NCBI RefSeq assembly: GCF_001427635.1
Contig: NZ_LMHA01000001.1
Span: 212,017 to 276,016, forward strand
DNA: 64,000 nucleotides
Reading direction: 5' to 3'
DNA from: Pseudoxanthomonas sp. Root65
Lineage (GTDB): Bacteria; Pseudomonadota; Gammaproteobacteria; Xanthomonadales; Xanthomonadaceae
Below, piece by piece: positions 9,473 to 19,809 of the stretch (position 1 is its first letter; every line of letters starts with the position of its first letter). The position numbers and the translations under genes are program-made. The notes beneath the pieces were generated by a model. It was not told the DNA's origin, did not search any database, and worked only from the letters and a program-made list of their open reading frames with translations.

Positions 9473-9871
9473 ATGACGCACGTCTCCACTTCCTACGCGA
9501 TTGGCCAACGCTGGCGCTGCCTCGGGCGCCATGCGGCCGAAACGCCGGTACTGACCATCAACCGCATCGATCAACATCCGCTCGGCGGCGAGATCCTGCA
9601 CGTGAGCGTGACCAATGCGCACATCCGCCATCCCGGCCTGCGCAACGGCGTCATCACCACCTTCGCCCACCTTCCGATCATCGGCCAGGTACTGGAGCGC
9701 AGCGATGCGGAACTGGTCGGCCAGGGCATGCCCGACCCAGCCTACCTGGACGGCTACCACCAATGGAAGCAGGCCTTCGACGCCGGTCATGCCGGCTCCT
9801 ACGGCATACCGCTGGCCGAGATCCTGGATCTGATCGAAATGATGCTGGCCAAGCGCGATACCGGCCACTGA
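9473..9871 (+). CDS. Hypothetical protein
   Basis: A 132-residue soluble protein without signal peptide or membrane segment. The first half looks beta-rich (RWRCLGRHAAETPVLTINRI, then ILHVSVTNAHI). The second half is helical, ending in EILDLIEMMLAKRD. I do not recognise a family. The ATG is the first start after the end of plausible coding signal. It is convergent with the RidA-like gene, 13 nt apart. Confidence 0.65.
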   Translation: MTHVSTSYAIGQRWRCLGRHAAETPVLTINRIDQHPLGGEILHVSVTNAHIRHPGLRNGVITTFAHLPIIGQVLERSDAELVGQGMPDPAYLDGYHQWKQAFDAGHAGSYGIPLAEILDLIEMMLAKRDTGH

Positions 9872-9884
9872 CGCTACAGGACAC

Positions 9885-10400
9885 TCAGGGGGTCGCCGCT
9901 CGTGGTGCCGGTTTCGGTATGTCCGCCTTCGGGGCGCGACCGGAACCGATCATCGCCACCGCGCGCATTTCCACCACCGCCCCCGGCGCCAGCAGCGCAC
10001 TGGTACCCACGGCGCTCCATGCGGGGTAATGCGTCGGGAAGAACGCGTGGTGGATCGGCGCGAAGCGGGCGAATTCCGCCTGGAAGCCCTGCGGATCGGT
10101 GGGCCCGGTGTGGAAGGTGGTCAGTTCCACCACGTCGGCATAGGTGGCGCCCGCCTGCGCCAACTGCTTGCCCAGCGCCTCGAACATGCGCCTCACTTTC
10201 TCCTCGTAGGTGCCCGGGCCGGCCGCCGGAATACCGGAAACGATCACCATGTCGCCCACCTTCACGACCGGCGTGTAGTGCCAGTCGTGGTAGGCGGCCT
10301 CGTGACCGGGCGGAGCGAAGTGCTCGCGCGTCGGCGCGTCCTGCGCATGGATGACCGGTGCGGCCAGGCAGAGCAGCAGGCAGGACGTCAGGCGGATCAT
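9885..10400 (-). CDS. Exported RidA/YjgF-family protein
   Basis: A 171-residue protein with a signal peptide (MIRLTSCLLLCLAAPVIHAQ), so probably periplasmic, then a RidA/YjgF fold (VGDMVIVSGI near the start, VEMRAVAMIG near the end). Classical RidA deaminates reactive enamine/imine intermediates using an arginine in a PAR-type motif. Here the matching position reads YPAWSAVG, with no Arg, so imine deaminase activity is doubtful. It may bind small metabolites instead. Confidence 0.85.
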   Translation of the reverse strand: MIRLTSCLLLCLAAPVIHAQDAPTREHFAPPGHEAAYHDWHYTPVVKVGDMVIVSGIPAAGPGTYEEKVRRMFEALGKQLAQAGATYADVVELTTFHTGPTDPQGFQAEFARFAPIHHAFFPTHYPAWSAVGTSALLAPGAVVEMRAVAMIGSGRAPKADIPKPAPRAATP

Positions 10401-10610
10401 GTCGGGCACCTCAGGTCGGAACCGCAGTCTTGCGCCACATGTTCCGCTCGCCATGTCCCATCCGTCACGTCGCTGCGACGCGGGCCACCGGGCGCTGAAT
10501 GCCGCGCCCGCCAAGGGGACGCAGCCCCGGGTCTTGACGTCGCTTCCACGCAGCCTGTCGCAAGGTCGCTGCACACCTCCCTTGCCCGGAATTCCCGAGT
10601 GAACATCGTC

Positions 10611-10913
10611 ATGAAGACGTCCGCACATGTGCTCCCCGATCGCTTCACCTGGCTCCGCACGGACGCCGGCCACGACCTGTATGTGGACGACACGCTGATC
10701 GCCGAGATTCGCCCCGTCAACGCAGGCCTGATGCTGCGCGTATGCGTCGACATGGGCGACATCGCCCCGTTCGAGATGGCGGTGCGCTGCGAGGAGCGCG
10801 CGATCGGCTGGGCCACGCAGTGGGCCCGGCAGCGTGCCGGGTTGCTGTGCCGCTACGCCGACCGCCGGCGTACCGCAGGGGTGGCGCCCGCCGGGCTGGC
10901 ATTGGCCAGCTGA
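10611..10913 (+). CDS. Hypothetical protein
   Basis: A 100-residue soluble protein. A beta-rich N-terminal half (RFTWLRTDAGHDLYVDDTLI, then AEIRPVNAGLMLRV) is followed by an arginine-rich helix (WATQWARQRAGLLCRYADRR). No family is recognised. An in-frame GTG at 10599 could be the true start. It is convergent with the esterase, 7 nt apart. Moderate support only. Confidence 0.55.
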   Translation: MKTSAHVLPDRFTWLRTDAGHDLYVDDTLIAEIRPVNAGLMLRVCVDMGDIAPFEMAVRCEERAIGWATQWARQRAGLLCRYADRRRTAGVAPAGLALAS

Positions 10914-10920
10914 TCCCCGC

Positions 10921-11964
10921 TCACTTTGCGGAAGCAGGGTCCTGCGCCAGTCCCTGCAGGAAAGCGACGCTGCGCTCCATGGCCCGGCGCCCCGCCTCGG
11001 TGTCCAGGTTGAACTGGTATTCGTGCGGAAGTGCAGGCATGTAGTCCTTCGGGAATAACAGCGCATCCACCCTCACCCCCTTCGCCTCGAGCGCAGCGGC
11101 AAGCGCGCGCGAATGCGGTTCAAGCGGATCAGCATTGCCTGCGCTGATGAAGGAAGGAGGAAACGCAGGGGTGACATGGCGCGCGACCGAAAACGCATCC
11201 AGCCGAGGGTCGTCGTGGAAGTCCTTGCGGCCGAGGTACGACCACAGCACGGTACGCATGAAAGCGGCAAAGGGGCTGTCCCATTGCACGAGAGCGGCAT
11301 CGTAGGGGCCACAGAACAGGACCGTGCCGACAAGCTGGCCGGGGCGCAATGCAGGTACCAGCCCGACGCGTTCGGCGTGCGTCGGCGAGGTGGTGGCGTT
11401 GGCCACTTCTGCCGCGATCTGTGCCCCTGCCGAATCGCCGGCCAGCACAATGCGGCGGGTGTCGATGTTCAGTTCGTCCGCGTTCGCCTGCAGATAGCCG
11501 AGCGCGGAATTGACCTGACGCGCAGGCGTGGGCCAAGTCGCCCCCGGCGCGATGGCGTAGTCCACATTAACCACCACGAAGCCGCGTGCAGCCAGGATGC
11601 GCAGGTAATTGGCGATGTCGCCACGACGCCCCGAAACGAAGCCGCCGCCGTGTATCCAGACCACCGTGGTCAACCGCTGGGCGCTACCCTGCACGTGCGC
11701 GGGAAAGTAGACGTCTAACAACGCATCCGGCTCCGCCCGGTCGTATACCAGGCCACGCCGCTCAGTGACCCCGGCAGGCACATGCTTGCGCAAGGCGTCC
11801 GACGCCTCGGTCGCGCCCTTGTCGAACGCCCAGCGGATCAGCAGGACGGATGGCCAAGGACTCAACTGGAACGCCGCCCAGGTGCCGACTCCCAGCACGG
11901 TCAGGCCGAGCAGCATGCGCAGCGTCCAGCGACGCCCTGTTCCGCCCTGCTTCGACGTCGCCAT
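10921..11964 (-). CDS. Membrane-anchored alpha/beta hydrolase (esterase)
   Basis: A 347-residue carboxylesterase-like protein of the hormone-sensitive-lipase/BD-FAE group. An N-terminal hydrophobic segment (LRMLLGLTVLGVGTWAAF) probably anchors it facing the periplasm. The oxyanion-hole motif is HGGGF, the nucleophile serine is in GDSAG, the acid is probably the Asp of GNADPLEPH, and the histidine is in LPHEYQF. Natural substrate unknown. It is not obviously in an operon; the sugar permease unit begins 139 nt upstream. Confidence 0.9.
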   Translation of the reverse strand: MATSKQGGTGRRWTLRMLLGLTVLGVGTWAAFQLSPWPSVLLIRWAFDKGATEASDALRKHVPAGVTERRGLVYDRAEPDALLDVYFPAHVQGSAQRLTTVVWIHGGGFVSGRRGDIANYLRILAARGFVVVNVDYAIAPGATWPTPARQVNSALGYLQANADELNIDTRRIVLAGDSAGAQIAAEVANATTSPTHAERVGLVPALRPGQLVGTVLFCGPYDAALVQWDSPFAAFMRTVLWSYLGRKDFHDDPRLDAFSVARHVTPAFPPSFISAGNADPLEPHSRALAAALEAKGVRVDALLFPKDYMPALPHEYQFNLDTEAGRRAMERSVAFLQGLAQDPASAK

Positions 11965-12024
11965 CTCAGCCTCCCTCGTCCAGGAGCCTCTGTGCCCTGG
12001 CGAGTTTTACACCTGCCGCCCGGC

Positions 12025-12064
12025 AAAAGAAAAGCCACCGGGCCGGAGAGTGGCCCGATGGCTT
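12025..12064 (-). terminator. Terminator downstream of the sugar permease
   Basis: A 13-bp stem with one mismatch (12032-12044 with 12052-12064, GCCATCGGGCC/GGCCCGGTGGC on the minus strand) followed by TTTTCTTTT on the minus strand. It lies 40 nt after the permease stop and closes the glycosidase-permease unit. Confidence 0.8.
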
Positions 12065-12103
12065 GTAGGATGCGCGCCGGCCTCTCTCCGGCGCGCACCG
12101 CAC

Positions 12104-13558
12104 TCAGTGGCCGCTGCCGGCGGCGAGCTTGTCCAGGTCGATGCCCTGCTTGCGCAACGTGCGGGTAGCGGCGATGGCATAGAACGCCAGGTAAGCGAAA
12201 CACGCCACGCCGACGATGAAGCTGAAATGCACGCCCACCTGGTCCGCCAGTGCGCCCTGCGCCAGGCTGACGAAGCCGCCGCCCATGATCATCATGATCA
12301 GCAGGCTGCTGCCCTGGTTGGTCTTGTTGCCCAGGCCGGTGATGGCCAGCGCGAAGATGCAAGGCCACATCGTGCTGCAGAACAGACCCACGCTGATGAA
12401 CGCCACCACGCTGGTCCAGCCGGTGGTGAACATGCCGATCAGCAGCGCGGCGATGCCGCAGATGGCGAAATACAGCAGCATGCGCGCAGGATTACCCTTG
12501 CTCGCCAGCGTCGCCAGGATCATCAGCACGATGACGGCGGCGTAGCCGAAGAACTGCGACACCTCGTGTTTCATGATCGCGTTGACGGCCAGGAACACGC
12601 CGAATGCCACATACGGCAGCAGCAGCGTCAGCCAGCGCTTGGCGCCGGCACCGACGTTGAACGCACCGGCCGCGCCGCCCCAGCGCCCGATCATCAGGCT
12701 GGCCCAGTACAGCGACACGAACGGCGCGATCTGCGAGGTCTCCAGGCCCAGGCCTTCCGGCGATTCCAGGTAGGCCGGCAGGTTGCTGATGGTCGACACT
12801 TCCACGCCCACGTAGACGAAGATGGCGATCATGCCCAACACCAGCTGCGGATAGCCCAGCGCCGATTTCTTGTGAATCAGCTTGCTCGTGTCCTGCGCTT
12901 CGGACTCGGACAGCTTCTCCAGATCAATGTGATTGGGCACCGACGAGAACTTCAGGAAGATCGCCACCAGGATGAAGGCCACGCCCAGCACCAGGTAGGG
13001 CGTCTTGACGCTTTCGATGCTGGCTTCGGTGCCGCCCGACAGCACGCTGCCGAAGATCGCCACGCTCACCAGCAGCGGGCCGATGGTGGTGCCGAAGTTG
13101 TTGATGCCGCCCGCCAGCGTCAGCCGCTGCGCGCCGGTCTTGGGATCACCGATGACGATAGCCAGCGGGTTGGCCGCGATCTGCTGCAGCGAGAAACCCA
13201 AGCCGACGATGAACAGACCCGACAGCATGAGGCTGAAAGAGCCCGAGTTGGCCGCCGGATAGAACAGCAGCGTGCCGAGCGCCGAGATCACCAGACCCAG
13301 GCAGATGCCGTTCTTGTAGCCGATCTTGTTGAGCAGATCGAGACCGATGATCTTGGAGACCGCCACGTAGATCAGCGAGCCCACGGTGTACGCCACGTAG
13401 AACGCGACGGCGACGTACTGGCTCTGCGCCTGCGTCAGGTTGAAGGCTTTCTTGAACACCGGGATCAGGATGTCGTTGCTGGCGGCAACGAAACCCCAGA
13501 AGAAGAACACGGTGATCAGCACGCCGAACTGCGACCATCGGGTCGTTTGGGTGGTCAT
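12104..13558 (-). CDS. FucP/GlcP-type sugar:H+ symporter (MFS)
   Basis: A 484-residue inner-membrane permease with about 12 hydrophobic segments. FucP-family signatures are the N-terminal FFFWGF followed by NDILIPVFKKAFNL, then GFSLQQIAANPLAIVIG and GGINNFGTTIGPLL. The family imports fucose, glucose, galactose or related sugars with protons. It lies 124 nt downstream of a family 3 glycosidase on the same strand, so it probably imports the sugar that enzyme releases, most simply glucose. The specific sugar is inference. Confidence 0.92.
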   Translation of the reverse strand: MTTQTTRWSQFGVLITVFFFWGFVAASNDILIPVFKKAFNLTQAQSQYVAVAFYVAYTVGSLIYVAVSKIIGLDLLNKIGYKNGICLGLVISALGTLLFYPAANSGSFSLMLSGLFIVGLGFSLQQIAANPLAIVIGDPKTGAQRLTLAGGINNFGTTIGPLLVSVAIFGSVLSGGTEASIESVKTPYLVLGVAFILVAIFLKFSSVPNHIDLEKLSESEAQDTSKLIHKKSALGYPQLVLGMIAIFVYVGVEVSTISNLPAYLESPEGLGLETSQIAPFVSLYWASLMIGRWGGAAGAFNVGAGAKRWLTLLLPYVAFGVFLAVNAIMKHEVSQFFGYAAVIVLMILATLASKGNPARMLLYFAICGIAALLIGMFTTGWTSVVAFISVGLFCSTMWPCIFALAITGLGNKTNQGSSLLIMMIMGGGFVSLAQGALADQVGVHFSFIVGVACFAYLAFYAIAATRTLRKQGIDLDKLAAGSGH

Positions 13559-13640
13559 GGATTGGTATGCCTGCTGGTATGGGATCCGGACGGAACGGCC
13601 AGCCTACGGAGCCGCCGCGCGATTGCAACTTGCACTGCGT

Positions 13641-13671
13641 CAGTGCCCCGCGGGAATTCCACGGGGCGCTG
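13641..13671 (-). other. Intercistronic hairpin between glycosidase and permease
   Basis: A 10-bp stem (CAGTGCCCCG / CGGGGCGCTG, one wobble) with an 11-nt loop lies just after the glycosidase stop, without a T-run. Such hairpins can protect the upstream part of an operon message or reduce downstream expression; that role is inferred. Confidence 0.45.
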
Positions 13672-13682
13672 TGCGAACGAAC

Positions 13683-16226
13683 TTACTGGGCGCACTTCAC
13701 TGCATCGGCGGCGTCGGCCGCGCCGGCCACCACCTGGATGTTGGTGAAGGCGGCGGCGAACGGGGCGTCGGCGGTGATGCTGAAAGGCGTATCCACGCCA
13801 CTCAGGTCGGCGCCCCGCTTGCCGAAGCAGGCCAGCGGCACCTTGACCGTCTGCTTCCTGCCGACAGCGTCGCCGGAGAACGTCGCGGTCAGGTCCAGGC
13901 TGGCGCCGCAGTTCGCCCCGCAGCCGACGGTGAACTGCACCGGCTGGGTAGGCGCCTGCCTGACGATCACGTCGAACTGCACGGCACCGCGCGCGGTCGC
14001 CATCGAGGTGAAGTTGTTCTTCGACGGGTTGCGGGCGAAGAAGCGCGCCGGCGCCAGCCAGGTCACTTCCTTGGCGTCCTGCTGCGTGTTGACCTGCACC
14101 GTGGTGACCTGCAGCGCGGGCTTGGCCTGGGGCCAGCGGTGCATGGCGTTCATGTCGGCGCCCACCGCCTGCTCCTGACTGCCAGCGGCCATCTGCAGGG
14201 TGAAGGGCGCGATGTCCGACTGGTTGAACACGCCCATCGCAGTGGCATCACCGCAGCTGGCCGTGCTGTCTTCCGGCAGCTTGCCGACGTTGCTGCTGTC
14301 GCCGTAACGCAGGCCAACGTCCAGCGCGAACTGTGGCGTGCTGTCGGCCTTCGGACAGGCCACGGCCGGCCACGGGAACGTCAGCTTGCCGCGGAAATCG
14401 TGCGCCGGCTTGCCATCGGCACCGGCCACCAGCACGTCGGTGACGCCCTTGCCTTCCGTGCCTGGCAACCAGGCAGCAACGAAGCTGCTGGACAGGTTGA
14501 TCAGGTCGTTGGCGTAGAGCGGGCGGCCGGACAGGAACACGGTGACGACCGGCTTGCCGGTCGCGGCCGCCGCCTTCAGCGTGGCCAGATCTTCCGGATG
14601 GCGACGGCTGTGCGCCACGGTGTCGGACGGCACGATGTCGCCATTGGTTTCCGCATATGGCGTTTCGCCGATCGCGGCCACGATGACGTCATACGTGGTC
14701 GGATCCACGCCTTCGGCACTGTCGCGCAACTGCACGTTCGCCTCACCCAGCTGCTCGCGCAGGCCGGCGGCGATGCTGTCGGCGTTGGGGAAGTCGGCGT
14801 TGGTGTTGTCGGTACCCTGCCAGGTCAGCGACCAGCCGCCGGTCTGGTTGGAAATGCTGTCGGCGCTCTTGCCGACCAGCAGCACGCGCTGCCCTTTCTT
14901 CAACGGCAGTGCGCCACCGTCGTTCTTCAGCAGCACCAGCGATTCGCGCACGGCGCGCCGCGCCAGGTCGCGATGCACCAACGCCTCCGGCTTGCCGGCA
15001 TGCTGGCTGGCCGACGGCTTGTGTTCCCACAGGCCGGCGCGCAGCTTGACGCGCAGGATGCGCATGACTGCGTCGTCGATGCGGGCCTGCGGAATCTCGC
15101 CGGACTTCACCTGGGCGATCGTGTTGGTGATGAAGGACTTCCACTTGTCCGGCACCATCACCATGTCGATGCCGGCGTTGATCGCCTGCGCACAGCGGTC
15201 GTCGCTGCAGCCGGTGACCTGGCCGATGCCGTTCCAGTCGGAAACGACGAAGCCGTCGAAGCCCATCTTCTCCTTCAGCGCGACCGTGAGCAGATCGCGT
15301 GTGCCGTGCATCTTGCCGTAGTCCTTGCCGGCGGCCACGTCGTTCCAGCTGTTGAAGGACGCCATGACGGTCTGCACGCCGGCTTCGATCGCGCCGTAGT
15401 AGCCCTGGCCGTGGACGTTGATCATCGTGGACTGGGTGACCGTGGCATTGCCCTGGTCCTTGCCGCCGTCGGTGGCGCCGTCGCCGATGAAATGCTTGGC
15501 GGTGGCGACGACGTTGCCGTCCTTGTCCAGCAGGCCCTGCATGCCCTTGACGTAGGCGGCGGCGTATTCGCGGATCAGCGCCGGCTGCGAGGAATAGCTT
15601 TCGTACGTGCGGCCCCAGCGCGCATCCTGCGCCACCGCGACCGTGGGCGCGAACGTCCACGACACACCGGTGGCACGGGTGGACTGCCCGGTGGCTTCGG
15701 CGATGCGCTCGATCAGCTCGACGTCGTGCGCGGCGCCCAGACCGATGTTGTGCGGGAAGATCGTCGCGCCGTACACATTGCTGTGCCCGTGCACGGCGTC
15801 CGTGCCCCAGATCACCGGCACCGGGATCTTCGCATCGGTGGACATCGACGCGTCGTAGTAGGCATCGGCCAGCTTCACCCAGTCTTCGACCTTGGCGCGC
15901 TTGTTCATCGCCGGCCACGAACCGCCACCGTTGAGCACCGAACCGATGTAGTACGTGCGCACCTCGGCCGGCGTGATCGACTTGATCTCCGGCTGCACCA
16001 TCTGACCGATTTTCTGTTCCAGCGTCATGCTGGCGAGGATCTCGGCGGCGCGCGCTTCGACGGCAGGATCCCGCGCGAAGCTGCTCTTCAGCGCCGGCCA
16101 GTCCTTCAGTTCCGCGGCATCGCGCGTGGCCGCAGCGGCGGACGCCTGTTCGGGTTCCTTCTGGGCGCTACACGACAGGCAGGCCAGCAGGCTGGCCCCC
16201 AGCAGGGTCACTCGGATCGGATTCAC
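13683..16226 (-). CDS. Glycoside hydrolase family 3 beta-glucosidase-like enzyme, exported
   Basis: An 847-residue exported enzyme with an N-terminal signal and lipobox-like LLACLSC, probably periplasmic and possibly lipid-anchored. Family 3 N-domain motifs include KHFIGDGATDGGKDQGNA and the nucleophile motif GFVVSDWNG. The C-terminal sandwich domain (about residues 400-620) is followed by an extra carbohydrate-binding-like domain (about 680-840) as in exo-1,3/1,4-glucanases. It likely trims beta-linked glucose from oligosaccharides. A promoter with an overlapping LacI-type operator precedes it and a sugar permease follows. Confidence 0.95.
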   Translation of the reverse strand: MNPIRVTLLGASLLACLSCSAQKEPEQASAAAATRDAAELKDWPALKSSFARDPAVEARAAEILASMTLEQKIGQMVQPEIKSITPAEVRTYYIGSVLNGGGSWPAMNKRAKVEDWVKLADAYYDASMSTDAKIPVPVIWGTDAVHGHSNVYGATIFPHNIGLGAAHDVELIERIAEATGQSTRATGVSWTFAPTVAVAQDARWGRTYESYSSQPALIREYAAAYVKGMQGLLDKDGNVVATAKHFIGDGATDGGKDQGNATVTQSTMINVHGQGYYGAIEAGVQTVMASFNSWNDVAAGKDYGKMHGTRDLLTVALKEKMGFDGFVVSDWNGIGQVTGCSDDRCAQAINAGIDMVMVPDKWKSFITNTIAQVKSGEIPQARIDDAVMRILRVKLRAGLWEHKPSASQHAGKPEALVHRDLARRAVRESLVLLKNDGGALPLKKGQRVLLVGKSADSISNQTGGWSLTWQGTDNTNADFPNADSIAAGLREQLGEANVQLRDSAEGVDPTTYDVIVAAIGETPYAETNGDIVPSDTVAHSRRHPEDLATLKAAAATGKPVVTVFLSGRPLYANDLINLSSSFVAAWLPGTEGKGVTDVLVAGADGKPAHDFRGKLTFPWPAVACPKADSTPQFALDVGLRYGDSSNVGKLPEDSTASCGDATAMGVFNQSDIAPFTLQMAAGSQEQAVGADMNAMHRWPQAKPALQVTTVQVNTQQDAKEVTWLAPARFFARNPSKNNFTSMATARGAVQFDVIVRQAPTQPVQFTVGCGANCGASLDLTATFSGDAVGRKQTVKVPLACFGKRGADLSGVDTPFSITADAPFAAAFTNIQVVAGAADAADAVKCAQ

Positions 16227-16622
16227 TCACTTCTCCCTTGGATGACGGCGCACCTCGCATCTTCGCGTAGCACACCTGATGGATGCCGGGCGCGTGCATC
16301 TCCACGCGCGCTCCGGCGCCGACAAAGACCTTCTGCAACCCCTCGGTCCGAGTCGGCGACACCGACAACCGCGTGCAGACCTGCCCGGCCCCACTTAGTT
16401 GACAGCGCTGTCATATCCAAGCCACGGAGGGGTGTCAACCAGATTCCCGTTCCAGGCGCCGCGTCGGCGAGGGTAGTGCCGGATTGGCGGGATCGAGGCT
16501 CACCGCGGCCTATCGGATTCGCTGCATCGCAACATCCTCCTGCGTGACGATTCCTCCCCCGACGCACCATTCCGGCTGCCATACGCCGTAGTATCCTGCC
16601 GCATCCCCTATGGAGCAGCGGC
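16227..16622. other. 396-nt divergent intergenic region
   Basis: Holds the leader and promoter/operator of the family 3 glycosidase (minus) and, at its right end, the start region of the LEA2-like lipoprotein gene (plus). I see no ORF I would trust, no tRNA and no repeat. Confidence 0.6.
16400..16438 (-). promoter_or_regulatory. Glycosidase promoter with overlapping LacI-type operator
   Basis: On the minus strand TTGACA (16438-16433), a 17-nt spacer and TATGAC (16415-16410) form a sigma-70 promoter. A perfect 14-bp palindrome TGACAGCGCTGTCA (16400-16413) with the central GCGC typical of LacI-family operators overlaps the -10 and likely start point. This predicts repression relieved by a sugar. 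No LacI-family gene is in the window. Confidence 0.7.
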
Positions 16623-17099
16623 ATGATGCGACGTACTTCCCTGCTGGCACTTCTGGCGGCGACGGCCCTGCTGGCCGGTTGCGGCGATGGCATGGTCCGG
16701 CGGGTCTCCGATCCCGCGGTGAGCGTGCAGCAGCTGACCGTGAAGGCCGATGGCCAGTGGGCGGTAGACCTGCGCCTGCAGAACTACAGCAGCATCCCGA
16801 TGCGCTTCGACACCGTGGAGGTCGACGTGCAGGTCGGCGAGCAGGAGGCCGGCAAGCTGCGCGCCTCGCCCGGCCTGTCGGTCGGCCCGGAGTCGGCGGA
16901 CGTGGTCACGGTCGCCTTCTCGCCCACCAGCGCCGGCCGCATCGCGGTGGCGGACGCGCTCGCCAGTCGCCGTACCCTGCCGTACACGTTGAAGGGCAGC
17001 GCCGGGGCGACCCCGGAAGAAGCCAAGCAGCGCACCTTCGACATCGATACCCGCAACACCCTCAACCCCGTCCCCGGCCTGGACGGCGTGCTGCGCTGA
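16623..17099 (+). CDS. LEA type 2-like lipoprotein
   Basis: A 158-residue envelope lipoprotein with a signal peptide and lipobox LLAGC (Cys about 20). The mature part matches the LEA14/WHy-type beta-sandwich pattern: a strand pair with LRLQNYSSIPMRFDTVEVDV and a late DIDTRNTLNPVPGLDGVLR. Such proteins are common in xanthomonads, with a suggested stress or envelope role but no established reaction. ATG-ATG start; either Met could be used. Confidence 0.82.
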   Translation: MMRRTSLLALLAATALLAGCGDGMVRRVSDPAVSVQQLTVKADGQWAVDLRLQNYSSIPMRFDTVEVDVQVGEQEAGKLRASPGLSVGPESADVVTVAFSPTSAGRIAVADALASRRTLPYTLKGSAGATPEEAKQRTFDIDTRNTLNPVPGLDGVLR

Positions 17100-17138
17100 G
17101 CGCAGCGCTTCCCCTCATCCGCGTTTCCGAGAACCCGC

Positions 17139-18935
<1,797 letters not shown>

Positions 18936-19029
18936 TCTGGCGCCTGAGGAGTGCGGGCAGCGCGCTCCTCCGGTGAAAAGCCACGCGCGATACACATTTC
19001 GTCAACATTTGGGTATAACCTGCTTCTCC

Positions 19030-19683
19030 ATGGAAGCAGACAGAGCTCAGCTTCACCTGGTCCAGACCGGTTCCCGCCTTTCACCGGTCCCGTCGCCGTC
19101 GTCTCCCCGTCCCCACCCCGCCGCCCTGCGACTGCTGTCGCTCGATGCGCATGGCCGCGTGCTCGACTGGATCAACTGGCAGGATGCAACCTGTCTGTAC
19201 GCGCGTGGCGCGGTCGCCTGGACGCTCGGCGATCCCTGCCTGCACGTGCACGGCGGCGTCTCGCGGCTGACCGGCGAACAGAGCCTCATCGAACTGCATC
19301 CCATCGTGGCCTCGCGCGGCCACGCCCGGGCGCACGCGCTGTCGCCCACGCCAACGCTCACCAACACCGCACTGTTCGCCCGCGACGCGCACCTGTGCCT
19401 GTACTGCGGGCATGAGTACTCGCGCCCGCACCTGACCCGCGACCATGTGCTGCCGCTGTCCAAGGGCGGCAAGGACATCTGGGAGAACGTGGTGACGGCC
19501 TGCTTCCACTGCAATTCGCGCAAAAGCAACCGCACCCCGCAGCAGGCCCACATGCCGCTGCTCGCCGTCCCGTACCGGCCCAGCTGGATCGAGCACCTGA
19601 TCCTGTCCAACCGCAACATCCTGGCCGACCAGATGGCGTTCCTGAAGGCCCAGCTCCCGAAGAAGTCCAAGCTGTCGGCCTGA
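19030..19683 (+). CDS. HNH endonuclease-domain protein
   Basis: A 217-residue protein. The C-terminal half holds a zinc-type HNH domain: CLYCGHEY, then RDHVLPLSKGGKD, then NVVTACFHCNSRKSNRTP, giving two CxxC pairs and the catalytic His. The N-terminal half is a small beta-rich region typical of stand-alone HNH proteins in proteobacteria. It is probably a nuclease of unknown target. No methylase or defence partner is nearby, so it is not read as a restriction system. The frame is open upstream to a GTG at 18973. Confidence 0.88.
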   Translation: MEADRAQLHLVQTGSRLSPVPSPSSPRPHPAALRLLSLDAHGRVLDWINWQDATCLYARGAVAWTLGDPCLHVHGGVSRLTGEQSLIELHPIVASRGHARAHALSPTPTLTNTALFARDAHLCLYCGHEYSRPHLTRDHVLPLSKGGKDIWENVVTACFHCNSRKSNRTPQQAHMPLLAVPYRPSWIEHLILSNRNILADQMAFLKAQLPKKSKLSA

Positions 19684-19809
19684 GCAGGGCCACGTCGGTT
19701 CAGGCCATTCCTGAACCGCCCCGGCCCACCCCACGCCGGCTTCACGCGCTTGCTTGCCCCGCTTCACATCGGGGGGGGACAATAACGGCCTAGAACACGC
19801 CTGCCGCCA

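Noticed and set aside
13440..16547. A 1035-codon open frame antisense to the glycosidase
   Set aside because: Same GC artefact; the minus frame encodes an unmistakable family 3 enzyme.
19030..19683. Restriction or other defence system around the HNH nuclease
   Set aside because: Neighbours are acyl-CoA dehydrogenase and dxs; no methylase, helicase or other defence partner.
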